Below are positions 37,830-48,152 of a stretch of 64,000 nt of DNA, in pieces. Source of the DNA: UPXZ01 sp049840795 (lineage in GTDB: Bacteria > Bacteroidota > Bacteroidia > Bacteroidales > Paludibacteraceae); the NCBI GenBank assembly GCA_049840795.1, contig JASGJK010000025.1, forward strand, positions 1-64,000, in the 5' to 3' direction. The notes beneath the pieces were generated by a model that worked only from the letters and a program-made list of their open reading frames with translations, did not search any database and was not told the origin of the DNA. The translations under genes and the position numbers were made by a program. Within the stretch, counting starts at the first letter, position 1; the number at the start of each line of letters is the position of its first letter.

Positions 37830-40800
37830 ATGAATATAAAGTACTCCTTTTTACAACAATTGAATCCTACCGTGAGGTATTGTTTGAGTAAGCCTACAAT
37901 AGCTTTAGAGAATGGGAGACACAATGTTACATTAATCATAATGTTTTTATTGTGTATGTTTTTGTTTAATATGCCGTCAGGGTATGCTACAGCCTATTAT
38001 TCTACAGGGAGTAATGCTCCAAATTTGAAGGCAAGCTGGAAGTCAAACACGAATGACACAGGAACAAGTCCTTCAAATTTCACGAACAGTGCTGATATTT
38101 TTATCGTACAGAGTGGACATTCTATGACAACCGGCGCAGATTGGTCTGTGACCGGAAAAGTGCAGGTAAATAGTGGAGGTGCTCTTGTTTTAAGTAATTA
38201 TAATGTAACTATTGCCGGAGGATTGACTATCAACGGAACGGTTCAACTGTCATCAAACTCCGGAACGAAAGCCTTTACCGGCGATGTAGCATTAAATAGT
38301 GGAGCTGTATGGAATGAAACTGCCGGCGCCACGGTTAGTTTTGGAGGGAATTTTACCAATAACGGAACATTCACGGCAAATAGTGGTGCACATACTTTTT
38401 CAGGTACATCAAAACTAATTGGTGGCACAAATTCCATCTCTATTCCTTCGGCTACTTTTAGTGGAACATATAATAATACGGGTATGTTGACTTGTTCCAC
38501 ATTACTAACAGTTTCAGGAACATTAACAAACAATGGCACTGTAGAAGCTACCACTGCATTATCAGGAACGGGAAGTTTAGTGCAGGGAGCTAATTCCACC
38601 CTGAATATACTCGGAACTTCCGGAATAACTACCTTGACGGCAACAGCTACCGATAATACTGTGAATTACAATGGTTCGGGTAATCAATCCATACATTCGG
38701 GAAACTATTTCAATCTTACATTGTCAACAAGTGGAACTAAAACACTGTTATCAGGAACAACCGGTATCGGAGGTGATTTTATCATTGATAACGTAACCAC
38801 AAGCGCTGTGACTGGCTTAACCATTGGTGGCGATGTTATTTTAAATAGAAACTTTAACTTTACCACAGGAAATTTTACTCATAATTTGGGAGGTAACTGG
38901 ACTATCAACGGTTGGGGAACAACTAATGCTACTATAGGAAATACACTTAATTTTGTCGGAAGTAATTCGGCTATCAACGGCACGAGCAATGATGCAACAA
39001 AGGCAAACTTTTATAACATTACCGTATCGAAAGATGTAGGTGCAACATTAAGTCTTGCCGGTGTTTTTACGGGAATAAATGTAGGGGGAAATTTTACACT
39101 TGTTTCCGGTGCTTTTTCTAACGGGAATACGCAAGTGAAGATTTCCGGAAACTGGAGCAATAACGGAGGTGTTTTAATGCCGGGTAGTGGTTATGTTACT
39201 ATGGCGGGCGCTTCTAAAACTATTGGTGGCACAGTTTCCACCACATTCAATAATATAGAGATTGGAAGCTACCAAAATTCCACCATTTTCCTTGGAAAAG
39301 ATATTATTGTAAATGGTAACATTAGCTTCCTAAATGCAAAGTTTCAATTAGGAGGGTGCAATTTCACGCTGGGAGCCACTGCCACAGTTTCCGGTTCTTT
39401 CTATTCTTCAAACATGATTGTCACCGATGGAACCGGAGAGGTAAGAAAAGTATTTTTGGAAAATGGTTCTTTTACTTTTCCCGTAGGAGACGTTTCTTCA
39501 AATTATTCACCGGCAACAGTAAATATGACCGGAAGCTCTTATGCCGAAGGTGCTTATGTAAGTCTGCGTGTGACGAATGCCAAAGAACCGAACAATCCAA
39601 GTTCAAACAATTATATTACAAGATATTGGACTGTAAATCAATCGGGAATCACATCGGCTCAATATAATTTTACGGGTTCTTCACTTTACGGAGCCGATAA
39701 TGTTGGGAATAGAGAGAACTCTTTAGCCGCTATTTATGGCGATAATTCTTGGACTGTTTTTACTGTACCCGCAGGCGATACATTTGGGATAAATGGACTC
39801 ACCATTTTTGGTAATATTACAACCATCAACAACGTTCCGATTATTAATACGTCTTCTTCATCCCTATCTGACTTTAGATATGGATACGGATATGGCCCTT
39901 CAAATGAACAATCTTTTTCTGTTAGCGGGAGCAATGTGTCGTCCAATATCGTTATTACAGCGCCTTCAAACTATGAAATTTCCACTGTTTCGGGCGCTGG
40001 CTTCGCCGGTTCAATTACTTTGAACGCTACCAATAAAAACTTGGCAGCCACCACCATTTATGTGAGACTGAAAGCCGGGCTTGCAGTAAACACTTATACA
40101 CAAAACATCTCACTTAAATCGGGAACAACTACTGCAACCGTTTCGGCTACGGGAGTTGTTTTTCCTGAGCCATGTCCTTATTCAGGCAATTCATCATCAG
40201 GAATTACTATTGTACCGATTGTTGATATGACGAGTTACGTAAATCAAGTATCGGCGTCTTTTGCAACCAAAAATTATTTTATTTTAAATGTGATCAAGGG
40301 ACTCACGTATCAAATTTATACATGTAGTTCGCCATCAGGACCATTAAAAATATCTGTTTATGAAGAAGGTAACTCGGCTAATTTTATAGCATCTTCTATT
40401 TCAAACACAGGAAATAGTTGCAATAACAATTCCAATAACGTTTATTTATCCTTTGTATCTCCTCTGTCCGGACAAGTCAGAGTTCTATTGAATGGTAGAA
40501 CTAACTGCTCCGCAAATATTTCCGGATTGACCGTGAATGTAAATGTAAGTGAAGGTAGCAATACGCAAGATGATGCTAATGCTGCCGGTAATGATACCTG
40601 GATTGGACATATTTACGATGGAGCAGGAGTTTTTACAAATTATATTGGATATTATAATACCACGGCATTTTCCGGAAAATCAGACGAATTCAAAGAGTCG
40701 TTTGGTACGGGTGGGACTTTTCCTAATTGCAATAATGATGATGCAACCAGTTTTAATGTTTATTCCAATGGTGTTGTGCGAGCGAAAATATTGGATGTAA

Positions 40801-43061
40801 CCTATTCTGTTCGTTACAAAATGAACTCAACAAAAAGAGGGCTTTGGACTTTTGATGTTGCGTCTGACGATGGTGTCAAACTGTCTGTTGATGGAGTCTT
40901 ACAATATAGCTATTGGAATATTCACGCCCCGGTTACAAATACAAATATGTTGATATCATTAACCGGAAGTAGTTCCTTGATATTCGATTTTTATGAGAAT
41001 GACGGACAGAATATTGTAGGGTTCTATAATTTGAAGAAAATCATATCCAACGAGTTGACAACAAACAAGAATCAAACAATCTGTTTGGGAAATACTTCGG
41101 GAGGCTTAGCCATTGGGGGCGATATATTACCGGTATCATTGCCCAGCGGACTTTCATTAAATGGAACAGGTTATACGTGGAGTTACAGCACTACACCTGA
41201 TGGAACAAGAACGCTTATCTCCGGTGCGACAGGCGCAACTTATACACCCACGGGAGCTTCGCCATTTAATGTTCCGGGTACGTATTATGTTTATAGAAAT
41301 GTATCCATAAATAGTAGTTACAATAGTGGAACATATCCATTTAATGCTAATGAAACAAATGAATCAACTCCGGCTATAATCATAGTTAAGGCGTGTAATA
41401 ATTATTGGGTTGGAACAACGAGTACGAATTGGGGGACGAGCTCTAATTGGAAAGCCGGTTATATTCCTTCTTCGGGAGAGGATGTGGAATTTGCAACTGC
41501 GGATAATAATAGTGGAGTTGCTGCTGTAAATGACCTACAACTTGACGTAAATCGCACCATTGGCTCATTGATTAATCTTTCAAGTAAAAAACTGATTATT
41601 CCTGTGAACAAATCACTTGTGATAAGCGGTACTGCAACCACAACGGGTGATGCTGGTCAAATTCAGATAAACGCCGACACAAGTTCACCTAACGGTTCGT
41701 TAATATTTTTACAACCAGTATTGAATAAATCGGTAAATGCGACTATTCAAATGTATTCAAAAGGATTCAAAGGAGATGTAATAACTTGGGACGATAATGG
41801 AACTACCTATACTTCCTCTTATCGATGGCAGTATTTTGGATTACCATTGCAATCAGTTGTGGCGAATCCGACTTTTTCGGGATCTTGGGTCAGAGAATAT
41901 AGCGAGCCATTGAATAGTAGCCTTTTATACCAAAAATGGACACAGCTGGATAATAGTTCTGTATTAAAACCATTTAGAGGATATGAGGTGACACAGGACG
42001 CTCCTAAAACTATAACCTTTCAGGGGACGTTATTTGTTGGTGACACTGTTCTTAATTTAACAGTATCAGGAGGATATGGTTCGGGATATAATATTTTTGG
42101 TAATTCGTATGTGGGCGCTATTGATATATCCAAAATACAGTTTCCACCGAGTGGTGTCGAAAAAACGGTATATGTCTATAATACCGGAACGTTTTCAGAA
42201 TGGGGTAGCGCTAACAATCAGGCGGGTACATATTATGCAATACCTCAACAAACGGCTTCGATTACAGGCGATAAGATTGCTTCGATGCAAGGATTTTTAC
42301 TGATTGCAACGGCAAATAACTCCAAAGTGACCATACCGTATAGTTCAGCCTCTAACAATAATAGAGCACAACGTGCTAAAGGTGTCGAAAAAATGCCCGG
42401 TGATAGTGACTTGTCATATATAAAAATGGAGGTACAGAGCGATAACACGTATGATGCTACCTGGATATTTGAAAGTGAAGAAGCCTCGCGCGCTTTTGAT
42501 AATGGATGGGATGGATATAAACTGCTTAACTCCGATAGAATGAGTCTTTATTCTGATGAAGAAATTGGAAAACTGCAAGTAAATTCATTAAACACAATCG
42601 ATGAGGTTTATGTTGGCTTTAAAGCAGGAGAAGACACACAATATACTATGACAATCGCCGCGAAAAACTTGCTTGAAAAATACGGTAGTTTATATATGAA
42701 AGACCTGATTACAGGCTCTATTGTGAAATTAGACGATAAAAATGTGACATATCATTTCACAGCCAGTAGCGCAACTCCGGCAGAAAAAAGATTTTTGATA
42801 CGAGGCATCGAAAAAGATATTGACGAAGTAAGTCCATTGGTTATAACAACTCAAAAAGGGAACTATCTGATAATTAAAAACAATGGTGAGGTAAACGGCA
42901 GACTTTATGTATATGATACCATCGGACGGATTGTTGCTGAAGATGAATGCGCGGCTAAATCAACCGTAGAGCTAAACCGACAATTGGAAGAAGGTGTGTA
43001 TTTAATTAGCTTTATCACAGAAAAAGGGAAAAAATATAATCGGAAAGTAATAATGCCATAG
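37830..43061 (+). CDS. T9SS-secreted giant surface protein, paralogue 2, with PA14-like domain
   Basis: 1743 residues. The signal-like segment (LIIMFLLCMFLFNMPSGYA) lies at residues 35-53. Residues ~60-650 are Thr/Asn/Gly-rich beta repeats (GGNFTNNGTFTANSGAHTF and similar). At about 690-780 is a beta-sandwich segment (NYEISTVSGAGFAGSITL). Around 910-1070 a PA14-like domain is suggested by GLWTFDVASDDGVKLSVDG and LIFDFYENDGQN. The C-terminal ~550 residues parallel paralogue 1 (NYWVGTTSTNWGTSSNWKAG). The end LYVYDTIGRIVAEDE then EEGVYLISFITEKG is a T9SS sorting domain. Probably a surface adhesin or glycan-binding protein. No enzymatic motif is visible. Confidence 0.82.
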   Translation: MNIKYSFLQQLNPTVRYCLSKPTIALENGRHNVTLIIMFLLCMFLFNMPSGYATAYYSTGSNAPNLKASWKSNTNDTGTSPSNFTNSADIFIVQSGHSMTTGADWSVTGKVQVNSGGALVLSNYNVTIAGGLTINGTVQLSSNSGTKAFTGDVALNSGAVWNETAGATVSFGGNFTNNGTFTANSGAHTFSGTSKLIGGTNSISIPSATFSGTYNNTGMLTCSTLLTVSGTLTNNGTVEATTALSGTGSLVQGANSTLNILGTSGITTLTATATDNTVNYNGSGNQSIHSGNYFNLTLSTSGTKTLLSGTTGIGGDFIIDNVTTSAVTGLTIGGDVILNRNFNFTTGNFTHNLGGNWTINGWGTTNATIGNTLNFVGSNSAINGTSNDATKANFYNITVSKDVGATLSLAGVFTGINVGGNFTLVSGAFSNGNTQVKISGNWSNNGGVLMPGSGYVTMAGASKTIGGTVSTTFNNIEIGSYQNSTIFLGKDIIVNGNISFLNAKFQLGGCNFTLGATATVSGSFYSSNMIVTDGTGEVRKVFLENGSFTFPVGDVSSNYSPATVNMTGSSYAEGAYVSLRVTNAKEPNNPSSNNYITRYWTVNQSGITSAQYNFTGSSLYGADNVGNRENSLAAIYGDNSWTVFTVPAGDTFGINGLTIFGNITTINNVPIINTSSSSLSDFRYGYGYGPSNEQSFSVSGSNVSSNIVITAPSNYEISTVSGAGFAGSITLNATNKNLAATTIYVRLKAGLAVNTYTQNISLKSGTTTATVSATGVVFPEPCPYSGNSSSGITIVPIVDMTSYVNQVSASFATKNYFILNVIKGLTYQIYTCSSPSGPLKISVYEEGNSANFIASSISNTGNSCNNNSNNVYLSFVSPLSGQVRVLLNGRTNCSANISGLTVNVNVSEGSNTQDDANAAGNDTWIGHIYDGAGVFTNYIGYYNTTAFSGKSDEFKESFGTGGTFPNCNNDDATSFNVYSNGVVRAKILDVTYSVRYKMNSTKRGLWTFDVASDDGVKLSVDGVLQYSYWNIHAPVTNTNMLISLTGSSSLIFDFYENDGQNIVGFYNLKKIISNELTTNKNQTICLGNTSGGLAIGGDILPVSLPSGLSLNGTGYTWSYSTTPDGTRTLISGATGATYTPTGASPFNVPGTYYVYRNVSINSSYNSGTYPFNANETNESTPAIIIVKACNNYWVGTTSTNWGTSSNWKAGYIPSSGEDVEFATADNNSGVAAVNDLQLDVNRTIGSLINLSSKKLIIPVNKSLVISGTATTTGDAGQIQINADTSSPNGSLIFLQPVLNKSVNATIQMYSKGFKGDVITWDDNGTTYTSSYRWQYFGLPLQSVVANPTFSGSWVREYSEPLNSSLLYQKWTQLDNSSVLKPFRGYEVTQDAPKTITFQGTLFVGDTVLNLTVSGGYGSGYNIFGNSYVGAIDISKIQFPPSGVEKTVYVYNTGTFSEWGSANNQAGTYYAIPQQTASITGDKIASMQGFLLIATANNSKVTIPYSSASNNNRAQRAKGVEKMPGDSDLSYIKMEVQSDNTYDATWIFESEEASRAFDNGWDGYKLLNSDRMSLYSDEEIGKLQVNSLNTIDEVYVGFKAGEDTQYTMTIAAKNLLEKYGSLYMKDLITGSIVKLDDKNVTYHFTASSATPAEKRFLIRGIEKDIDEVSPLVITTQKGNYLIIKNNGEVNGRLYVYDTIGRIVAEDECAAKSTVELNRQLEEGVYLISFITEKGKKYNRKVIMP

Positions 43062-43090
43062 CCTGGTTATTATAATATTCGGTTGTTTTG

Positions 43091-44044
43091 TCAATGAATA
43101 TGCTTTTTCTCTTTCATCATATATACAGAACCGACTATCATCGGAATAATAAAGTTGACTAACCAAATCAATAATCCGGTTAGCAGAACTCCGATTTCGT
43201 TGTTAGAAAATGCACCTAAAATCAGTACGGCAATGGAAGCGCGCACAGCAGCTTCCGATGCTGCAAGAGTAGGGGCGTAGGTGATAATGAGATACATTGT
43301 AGGTATGCCTATCAAGGCTTGTACCGGTGTAAGTTCTACTTTGAAAAAATATAATAAAAGATAATATTGGAAACAAAAGATTAAAAATCGTACTGTTGAA
43401 ATCAAAACAGAGAAAACTAATGTCTGCAGTCTTAATTCAGACAAAGTCTTCAAGGTGTTTTGCATTTTTGAATCGCGGCTTTTGATCCTTAACTTTTTGA
43501 AAATTTCAGGAAACAAAATATAGATGACGACGAAGACGCCTAACAAAGCTATTGCAGAAAGCATATACTTGGAATAGTCAAATAATGACTTGAATTGCAC
43601 GGAATAGAAATACGAAGCAATCAATCCCAGTACCGTGATAACAAAAGTCTGTATAAAACCATTTACAAAACTAAGCAATGTACCAGCTAAACGTAGATTT
43701 GATGGCAGATAAATAATTCTGCCGGCAAAGTCGCCAAACCGACTCGGTGTTACAAAACCGGTGTTTAGTCCGGCAAGTACCGATTTTATAGCGTCTTTAA
43801 ATGATATATTCACAATGTTTTTAGTGAGTACCTGCCACTTCTGAGCTTCAAGTATCCAATTTATGGGCATTAATAGCAGCACGCCAACGAAAACAAGAAA
43901 ACGTTTCAGACTAATTGTAGTAAAGGAATGTTTCAGTTCGGTCCAATACTCAATATTTGCCAATTTATAAATCAGGTAGCCGTAAGCCGCCAGCATAATC
44001 AGCCATTTGAGCAGTGACAAAAGTTGTTTTCTATTCCGAAACAT
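43091..44044 (-). CDS. Flippase-like membrane protein (LPG synthase TM family)
   Basis: 317 residues with about eight hydrophobic helices and the family-typical segment IKSVLAGLNTGFVTPSRFGDF (about residues 85-105) plus the late block GIPTMYLIITYAPTLAASEA. This is the membrane domain shared with lysylphosphatidylglycerol synthases, without the soluble transferase domain. Stand-alone members are thought to act in lipid or lipid-linked sugar movement. It overlaps the gtrA-like gene by 14 bp and is co-transcribed with it, which supports a role in envelope polymer or glycolipid assembly. Convergent with the giant T9SS gene, 29 bp away. Confidence 0.85.
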   Translation of the reverse strand: MFRNRKQLLSLLKWLIMLAAYGYLIYKLANIEYWTELKHSFTTISLKRFLVFVGVLLLMPINWILEAQKWQVLTKNIVNISFKDAIKSVLAGLNTGFVTPSRFGDFAGRIIYLPSNLRLAGTLLSFVNGFIQTFVITVLGLIASYFYSVQFKSLFDYSKYMLSAIALLGVFVVIYILFPEIFKKLRIKSRDSKMQNTLKTLSELRLQTLVFSVLISTVRFLIFCFQYYLLLYFFKVELTPVQALIGIPTMYLIITYAPTLAASEAAVRASIAVLILGAFSNNEIGVLLTGLLIWLVNFIIPMIVGSVYMMKEKKHIH

Positions 44045-44537
44045 TTTTGTTGATTGGAAAAGTGTATTTAGTCTGAAGAAAATAACTTACTACGGTAACA
44101 ACGATAGAAACAATAGCGTTTGAAATAGAAGGAAAAATATGAAGAATTTCCACCATCAACTTTAATCCCAAATAGTTGAGAAATAAATTAAGTAATCCTA
44201 CCTGTGCATAGCGTACAAGTTGTTTGCGACCCCTCAAGTCCGAAGTTGTAAACGTAACATATTTTTGCAGAAAAAAACCGATAAGCAGCGTAATAACAAA
44301 ATTAACTATCAATGCTGCCGTGTGTCCACTCAAAGCGATAAAAGGTAAATTGACAACCCTCTTTTGAATAACAAATTGATAGAGAATAAAGTAAGTGATC
44401 ATCGAGCTAATCAGCGTAAGCGAACCGGAAACAGCGTAACGAAAAAGCTGCGGACTCATATAACGTTTAAATAACGGATAGAAAAAGTCTATCAGCTTAC
44501 CTAATACTCTTCCAATGGAGATGAAGATTCTTTTCAT
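44031..44537 (-). CDS. GtrA family membrane protein
   Basis: 168 residues with four hydrophobic helices and the GtrA opening pattern FRYAVSGSLTLISSMITYFI. Members move or orient undecaprenyl-phosphate-linked sugars for envelope glycosylation. The second half (YAQVGLLNLFLNYLGLKLMV) contains the conserved N.(L) pattern of helix three. It is the first gene of a two-gene unit with the flippase-like gene. The 235-bp gap to rsmA on the other strand should contain both promoters; a TATCTTTG -7-like element on the minus strand lies at 44641-44648. Confidence 0.88.
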   Translation of the reverse strand: MKRIFISIGRVLGKLIDFFYPLFKRYMSPQLFRYAVSGSLTLISSMITYFILYQFVIQKRVVNLPFIALSGHTAALIVNFVITLLIGFFLQKYVTFTTSDLRGRKQLVRYAQVGLLNLFLNYLGLKLMVEILHIFPSISNAIVSIVVTVVSYFLQTKYTFPINKNVSE

Positions 44538-44772
44538 TTTATATTTCTCGCTTACAGTAAAAACGGTATCTTTTTTCGTAAAAGCTTAGGTTTATTAAAC
44601 AATAATCCGTACTTTTGTCGAAATTATGACTTTGCAGTTGCAAAGATACAAAAAACTGCAATAACCGACTATAAATGTCGGACGTCGGGATAAAACTTTG
44701 TTTTGTTCTCGATAAAAAATAAAACAGCAAAATGATTTATTAATAATATGCCGGACGACTATCATCAGCGCA

Positions 44773-45556
44773 ATGCCACAAGTAAGAGCCAAAAAACATT
44801 TAGGGCAGCATTTCCTACGCGACAAGGAAATAGCTCGTCGTATAGCGGAGAGTTTAACTCCCGGCTTGGCATGGCACGTTCTTGAAATAGGTCCCGGAAT
44901 GGGAGTTCTCACCCAATTTCTTATTGAAAATCAAAACTTTAAACTTACAGCAGTAGAAATCGACAAAGAGTCGGTTAATTATCTTTACACCCATTTCCCA
45001 ACATTGGAAGTGATAGAAGGTGATTTCTTGAAAATGAATTTGAAAACCGATTTTGAAAACAAATTTTCAATTATCGGAAATTTCCCCTACAATATTTCCA
45101 GCCGAAATATTTTTCAAAGTATTAGACAACAGAGAACAAGTGCCTCAAGTAGTGTGTATGATACAAAAAGAGGTGGCAGAACGCATATCATCGCACCCCG
45201 GCAAAAAAGCGTACGGAATTTTAAGCGTATTGATGCAGGCATTTTATACCATCGATTATCTTTTCACTGTACATGAGCACGTGTTCGACCCTCCGCCCAA
45301 GGTCAAATCGGCTGTTGTTCGCTTTACCCGAAACGAAGTGCATCATCTCGATTGTGACGAAAAACTCTTCCGTACGGTAGTGAAAACAGCCTTCAACCAA
45401 CGCCGCAAGACTCTGCGAAATTCATTGAAACCATTGGTGGCGAAAGAAAACCCTATGTTTGTCGAAGAAATCTTTAATAAAAGACCCGAACAATTAGATG
45501 TTCAGTCATTTGTTGATTTGACCAATATGGTGGAAAACGCTTTGAAAGGAAATTAA
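44773..45556 (+). CDS. rsmA: 16S rRNA dimethyladenosine transferase RsmA (KsgA), one frameshift
   Basis: About 261 residues after correction. RsmA dimethylates the two adjacent adenines (A1518/A1519, E. coli numbering) near the 3' end of 16S rRNA. The start is MPQVRAKKHLGQHFLRDKE. SAM motif I is VLEIGPGMGVLTQFL, and the catalytic motif is GNFPYNISS (NxPY variant NFPY). One extra base at about 45105 shifts the frame; the continuation is EIFFKVLDNREQVPQVVCMI and VFDPPPKVKSAVVRF, then FNQRRKTLRNSLK. All conserved blocks are present, so the indel is most likely a read error. Next gene: mgtE, 96 bp downstream. Confidence 0.94.
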
Positions 45557-45652
45557 TTCTATTTTCTTTACTCCCAATTTAGTTGTCAAAGATATTCGTA
45601 ATCCGGTAAAAACAAACGGAATAGAAATTTTAAAGAATTGGGAGGAACGGAT

Positions 45653-46984
45653 ATGACAAAACCATCGTCCGAAGAAATAATCAACAAACACCCCAACGAC
45701 ATTGCCGAAAGAATTTCTGAACTTGAAGAAAGCAATCAGGTAATGGCATTTATGACGCTTCCCGGCAAAACAAAAGGCGAGGTTTTCAGCTATTTGGAAA
45801 GACCTTTACAGGAAAGTGTGCTCACTTCACTTGGCACAAAAGAAATTGCCGATATTTTAAAAACAATGTCGCCTGACGACCGTACGGCAGTTTTTGAAGA
45901 TTTTCCTGATACATTAGTCAAAGAAGCCGTAAATCTCCTGCCAGCCGAAGAACGAAAAATAGCCCTTGAACTTATTGGATATGAGGAAGATACCGTGGGA
46001 AGAATAATGACCCCGCACTATATTCAGGTGCAACCGGACTGGACAATCGGCAAAACGCTGCAACACATCAAAAAAAACGGGCAAAAAGCAGAAACATTAA
46101 ACTTTATTTACGTGGTAGACAAAGGACTACGTTTGATTGATGACATTAGAATAGGTTTAATTTTAATGGCTGAAGAAGATGATACCATCTCAAAAATTAT
46201 GGATAATGAATTTGCTGCGCTTCTAACCACTCAAAGTTGCGAAGAGGCTATTGAAGTTTTCCAAAAATATGACCGTGCTGCTCTGCCTGTTATAACAAGT
46301 GCAGGAATTTTAGTGGGAATTGTTACTTCCGACGACATTTTGGACCAAGTAGAAAAACGTGACACTGAAGATATTCAGAAATTCGGGGGATTAGAAGCAT
46401 TGGATTTACCATATATGAGTACCGGAGTTTTTGAAATGGTAAAAAAACGTGCCGGTTGGTTAATTATTCTCTTTTTGAGTGAAATGCTTACCGCATCCGC
46501 AATGAGTTATTTTGACAACGAAATAAGCAAGGCAGTAGTTTTAGCATTGTTCTTACCATTGATCATTTCCAGTGGTGGAAATTCAGGCTCACAAGCCGCA
46601 ACATTAATTATTCGCGCCTTGGCAATCCGGGAATTAAAAATAAAAGACTGGTGGTATGTAATGCGCCGCGAAATACTTTCGGGATTGATGCTTGGTTGCA
46701 TTTTGGCAATTGTTGGCTTTATCCGAATTTTTATTTGGCAAAAAACAGGGTTGTATGATTACGGCAAATATTGGCTTCAAGTAGCTTTTGCCGTCTCTAC
46801 GTCTTTAGTATTTATTGTATTGTGGGGAACACTCTCGGGTTCGATGATTCCTATTATATTGAAAAAAATGAAACTTGATCCGGCTACCTCGTCCGCTCCT
46901 TTTGTTGCAACATTAGTAGATGTTACCGGACTGATTATCTATTTTTCTATTGCCGCTCTTTTCCTTACGGGGAAACTGTTATAA
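45653..46984 (+). CDS. mgtE: Magnesium transporter MgtE
   Basis: 443 residues from ATG 45653, preceded by GGGAGG at the right distance; a TTG 15 bases upstream is not needed. The N-terminal superhelical domain (IADILKTMSPDDRTAVFEDF; LLPAEERKIALELIGYEED) is followed by two CBS domains (TVGRIMTPHYIQVQPDWTIG; LPVITSAGILVGIVTSDDIL). Five membrane helices follow, with LPLIISSGGNSGSQAATLII, the ion-pore signature. Mg2+ enters through the pore, gated by Mg2+ binding in the N/CBS parts. It is followed by corA, a second Mg2+ transporter type. Confidence 0.96.
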   Translation: MTKPSSEEIINKHPNDIAERISELEESNQVMAFMTLPGKTKGEVFSYLERPLQESVLTSLGTKEIADILKTMSPDDRTAVFEDFPDTLVKEAVNLLPAEERKIALELIGYEEDTVGRIMTPHYIQVQPDWTIGKTLQHIKKNGQKAETLNFIYVVDKGLRLIDDIRIGLILMAEEDDTISKIMDNEFAALLTTQSCEEAIEVFQKYDRAALPVITSAGILVGIVTSDDILDQVEKRDTEDIQKFGGLEALDLPYMSTGVFEMVKKRAGWLIILFLSEMLTASAMSYFDNEISKAVVLALFLPLIISSGGNSGSQAATLIIRALAIRELKIKDWWYVMRREILSGLMLGCILAIVGFIRIFIWQKTGLYDYGKYWLQVAFAVSTSLVFIVLWGTLSGSMIPIILKKMKLDPATSSAPFVATLVDVTGLIIYFSIAALFLTGKLL

Positions 46985-47057
46985 AAATGTATCGCGATGC
47001 GCAAATACGATGCAATTAACCATTTGAATAAAATAAACTATTTACTACGAATACATT

Positions 47058-48005
47058 ATGTCTGAACTAAGACTGTTTTACCACGAGGAAGGGAAAATTA
47101 AAATAGCCAAATCATTGGATATATTCACTAAGATCGATCAAAATGATATCCTTTGGATTGATTTGAACGATGTTGCGCTGGATGTTGAGACGCGTTTAGA
47201 GCAATTTCTTAAAATCTATATTCAAGAAGATGAAGAGATTGAAGAAATTGAGATGAGCTCCCGGTATATTCAAACCGAAGATAGCATTGTTGCGAACACC
47301 AACTTTCTGTTAGATAATTTTACATCCGAGCCGGTTTCATTTATCCTGAAAAAAGGAATTTTGGTTTCGGTCAGAGACGTTGAGCTGCGATCATTCAACG
47401 AGACAGTCAAGAAAATTTTTGCTAATCCCAGAAATTTTCCCACCGGATTTCATGTGTTTGTGGCGCTGCTCGAAACGCGTGTAGAATACGATGCCGACGT
47501 AATTGAAGATACTACCGATTTAATTACTAAATTAAGTAAAGATTTATCTACCGACGAAGATTTGGACGAAGAAATCTTGATTGCAATAAAAGATTTGCAA
47601 GAAAAGATGATGATTATCCGACAAAATATTATTGACAAACAGCGCATTGTATCCAATTTATTAAAGTCCAACTTATTTCCCGCCGATTTGCTTCCACGAC
47701 TGACAATGATTATCAAAGACATAAATTCATTATTTGAGTTTACTCGGTTTGGAGTCGATAGGCTTGATTATCTGCAGGATACATTCCTCGGCTTAGTAAA
47801 TTTGCAACAAAATAAAATCATTAAAATTTTTACGGTGGTATCTGTTATTTTTCTTCCCCCTACGCTAATTGCAAGTATGTATGGTATGAACTTTGCCAAT
47901 ATACCCGAACTTAATTGGAAATACGGTTATTTATTTTCTATTATATTGATGATATTATTTTCCGGCGCCGTCTTGTGGTTTTTCAAACGAAAAAACTGGT
48001 TGTAA
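47058..48005 (+). CDS. corA: Magnesium/cobalt transporter CorA
   Basis: 315 residues. A long acidic cytosolic N-terminal domain and a coiled stalk (IKDLQEKMMIIRQNIIDKQR) precede two C-terminal helices. The first helix ends in the GMN pore motif (LPPTLIASMYGMNFANIPEL), and the second is YLFSIILMILFSGAVLWFF with a basic tail, the CorA layout. It forms homopentameric Mg2+ (Co2+/Ni2+) channels in the inner membrane. It is separated from mgtE by 73 bp, so the two Mg2+ uptake systems may share a transcript. A strong terminator begins 8 bp after the stop. Confidence 0.95.
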   Translation: MSELRLFYHEEGKIKIAKSLDIFTKIDQNDILWIDLNDVALDVETRLEQFLKIYIQEDEEIEEIEMSSRYIQTEDSIVANTNFLLDNFTSEPVSFILKKGILVSVRDVELRSFNETVKKIFANPRNFPTGFHVFVALLETRVEYDADVIEDTTDLITKLSKDLSTDEDLDEEILIAIKDLQEKMMIIRQNIIDKQRIVSNLLKSNLFPADLLPRLTMIIKDINSLFEFTRFGVDRLDYLQDTFLGLVNLQQNKIIKIFTVVSVIFLPPTLIASMYGMNFANIPELNWKYGYLFSIILMILFSGAVLWFFKRKNWL

Positions 48006-48012
48006 ATCGGTT

Positions 48013-48048
48013 AAAAGCAGCTTTAGTAGAAAATAAAGCTGCTTTTTT
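48013..48048 (+). terminator. Rho-independent terminator after corA
   Basis: AAAAGCAGCTTTA (48013-48025) pairs perfectly with TAAAGCTGCTTTT (48034-48046); an 8-nt loop separates them and the T-run continues. Confidence 0.9.
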
Positions 48049-48123
48049 AATACTTGTGCAATAAAAATATTAAATATAATTACAAAAAAGTAGGCATTTA
48101 ATAAAAAAATTTCATAACAAAGA

Positions 48124-48152
48124 TTGTTTTGTAAATATTTTTTGTATATTTG
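48124..48152 (+). promoter_or_regulatory. Candidate Bacteroidetes promoter for the susC locus
   Basis: TATATTTG at 48145-48152 fits the -7 consensus TAnnTTTG. A TTG at 48124-48126 lies 18 bp upstream as a -33 element. The start of susC is about 150 bp further, leaving a long AT-rich leader. No sigma/anti-sigma or hybrid regulator gene is in the window. Confidence 0.4.

Noticed and set aside
37628..37891. 87-residue plus-strand ORF before the second giant T9SS gene
   Set aside because: It overlaps the true start at 37830 in another frame and has no recognisable content.
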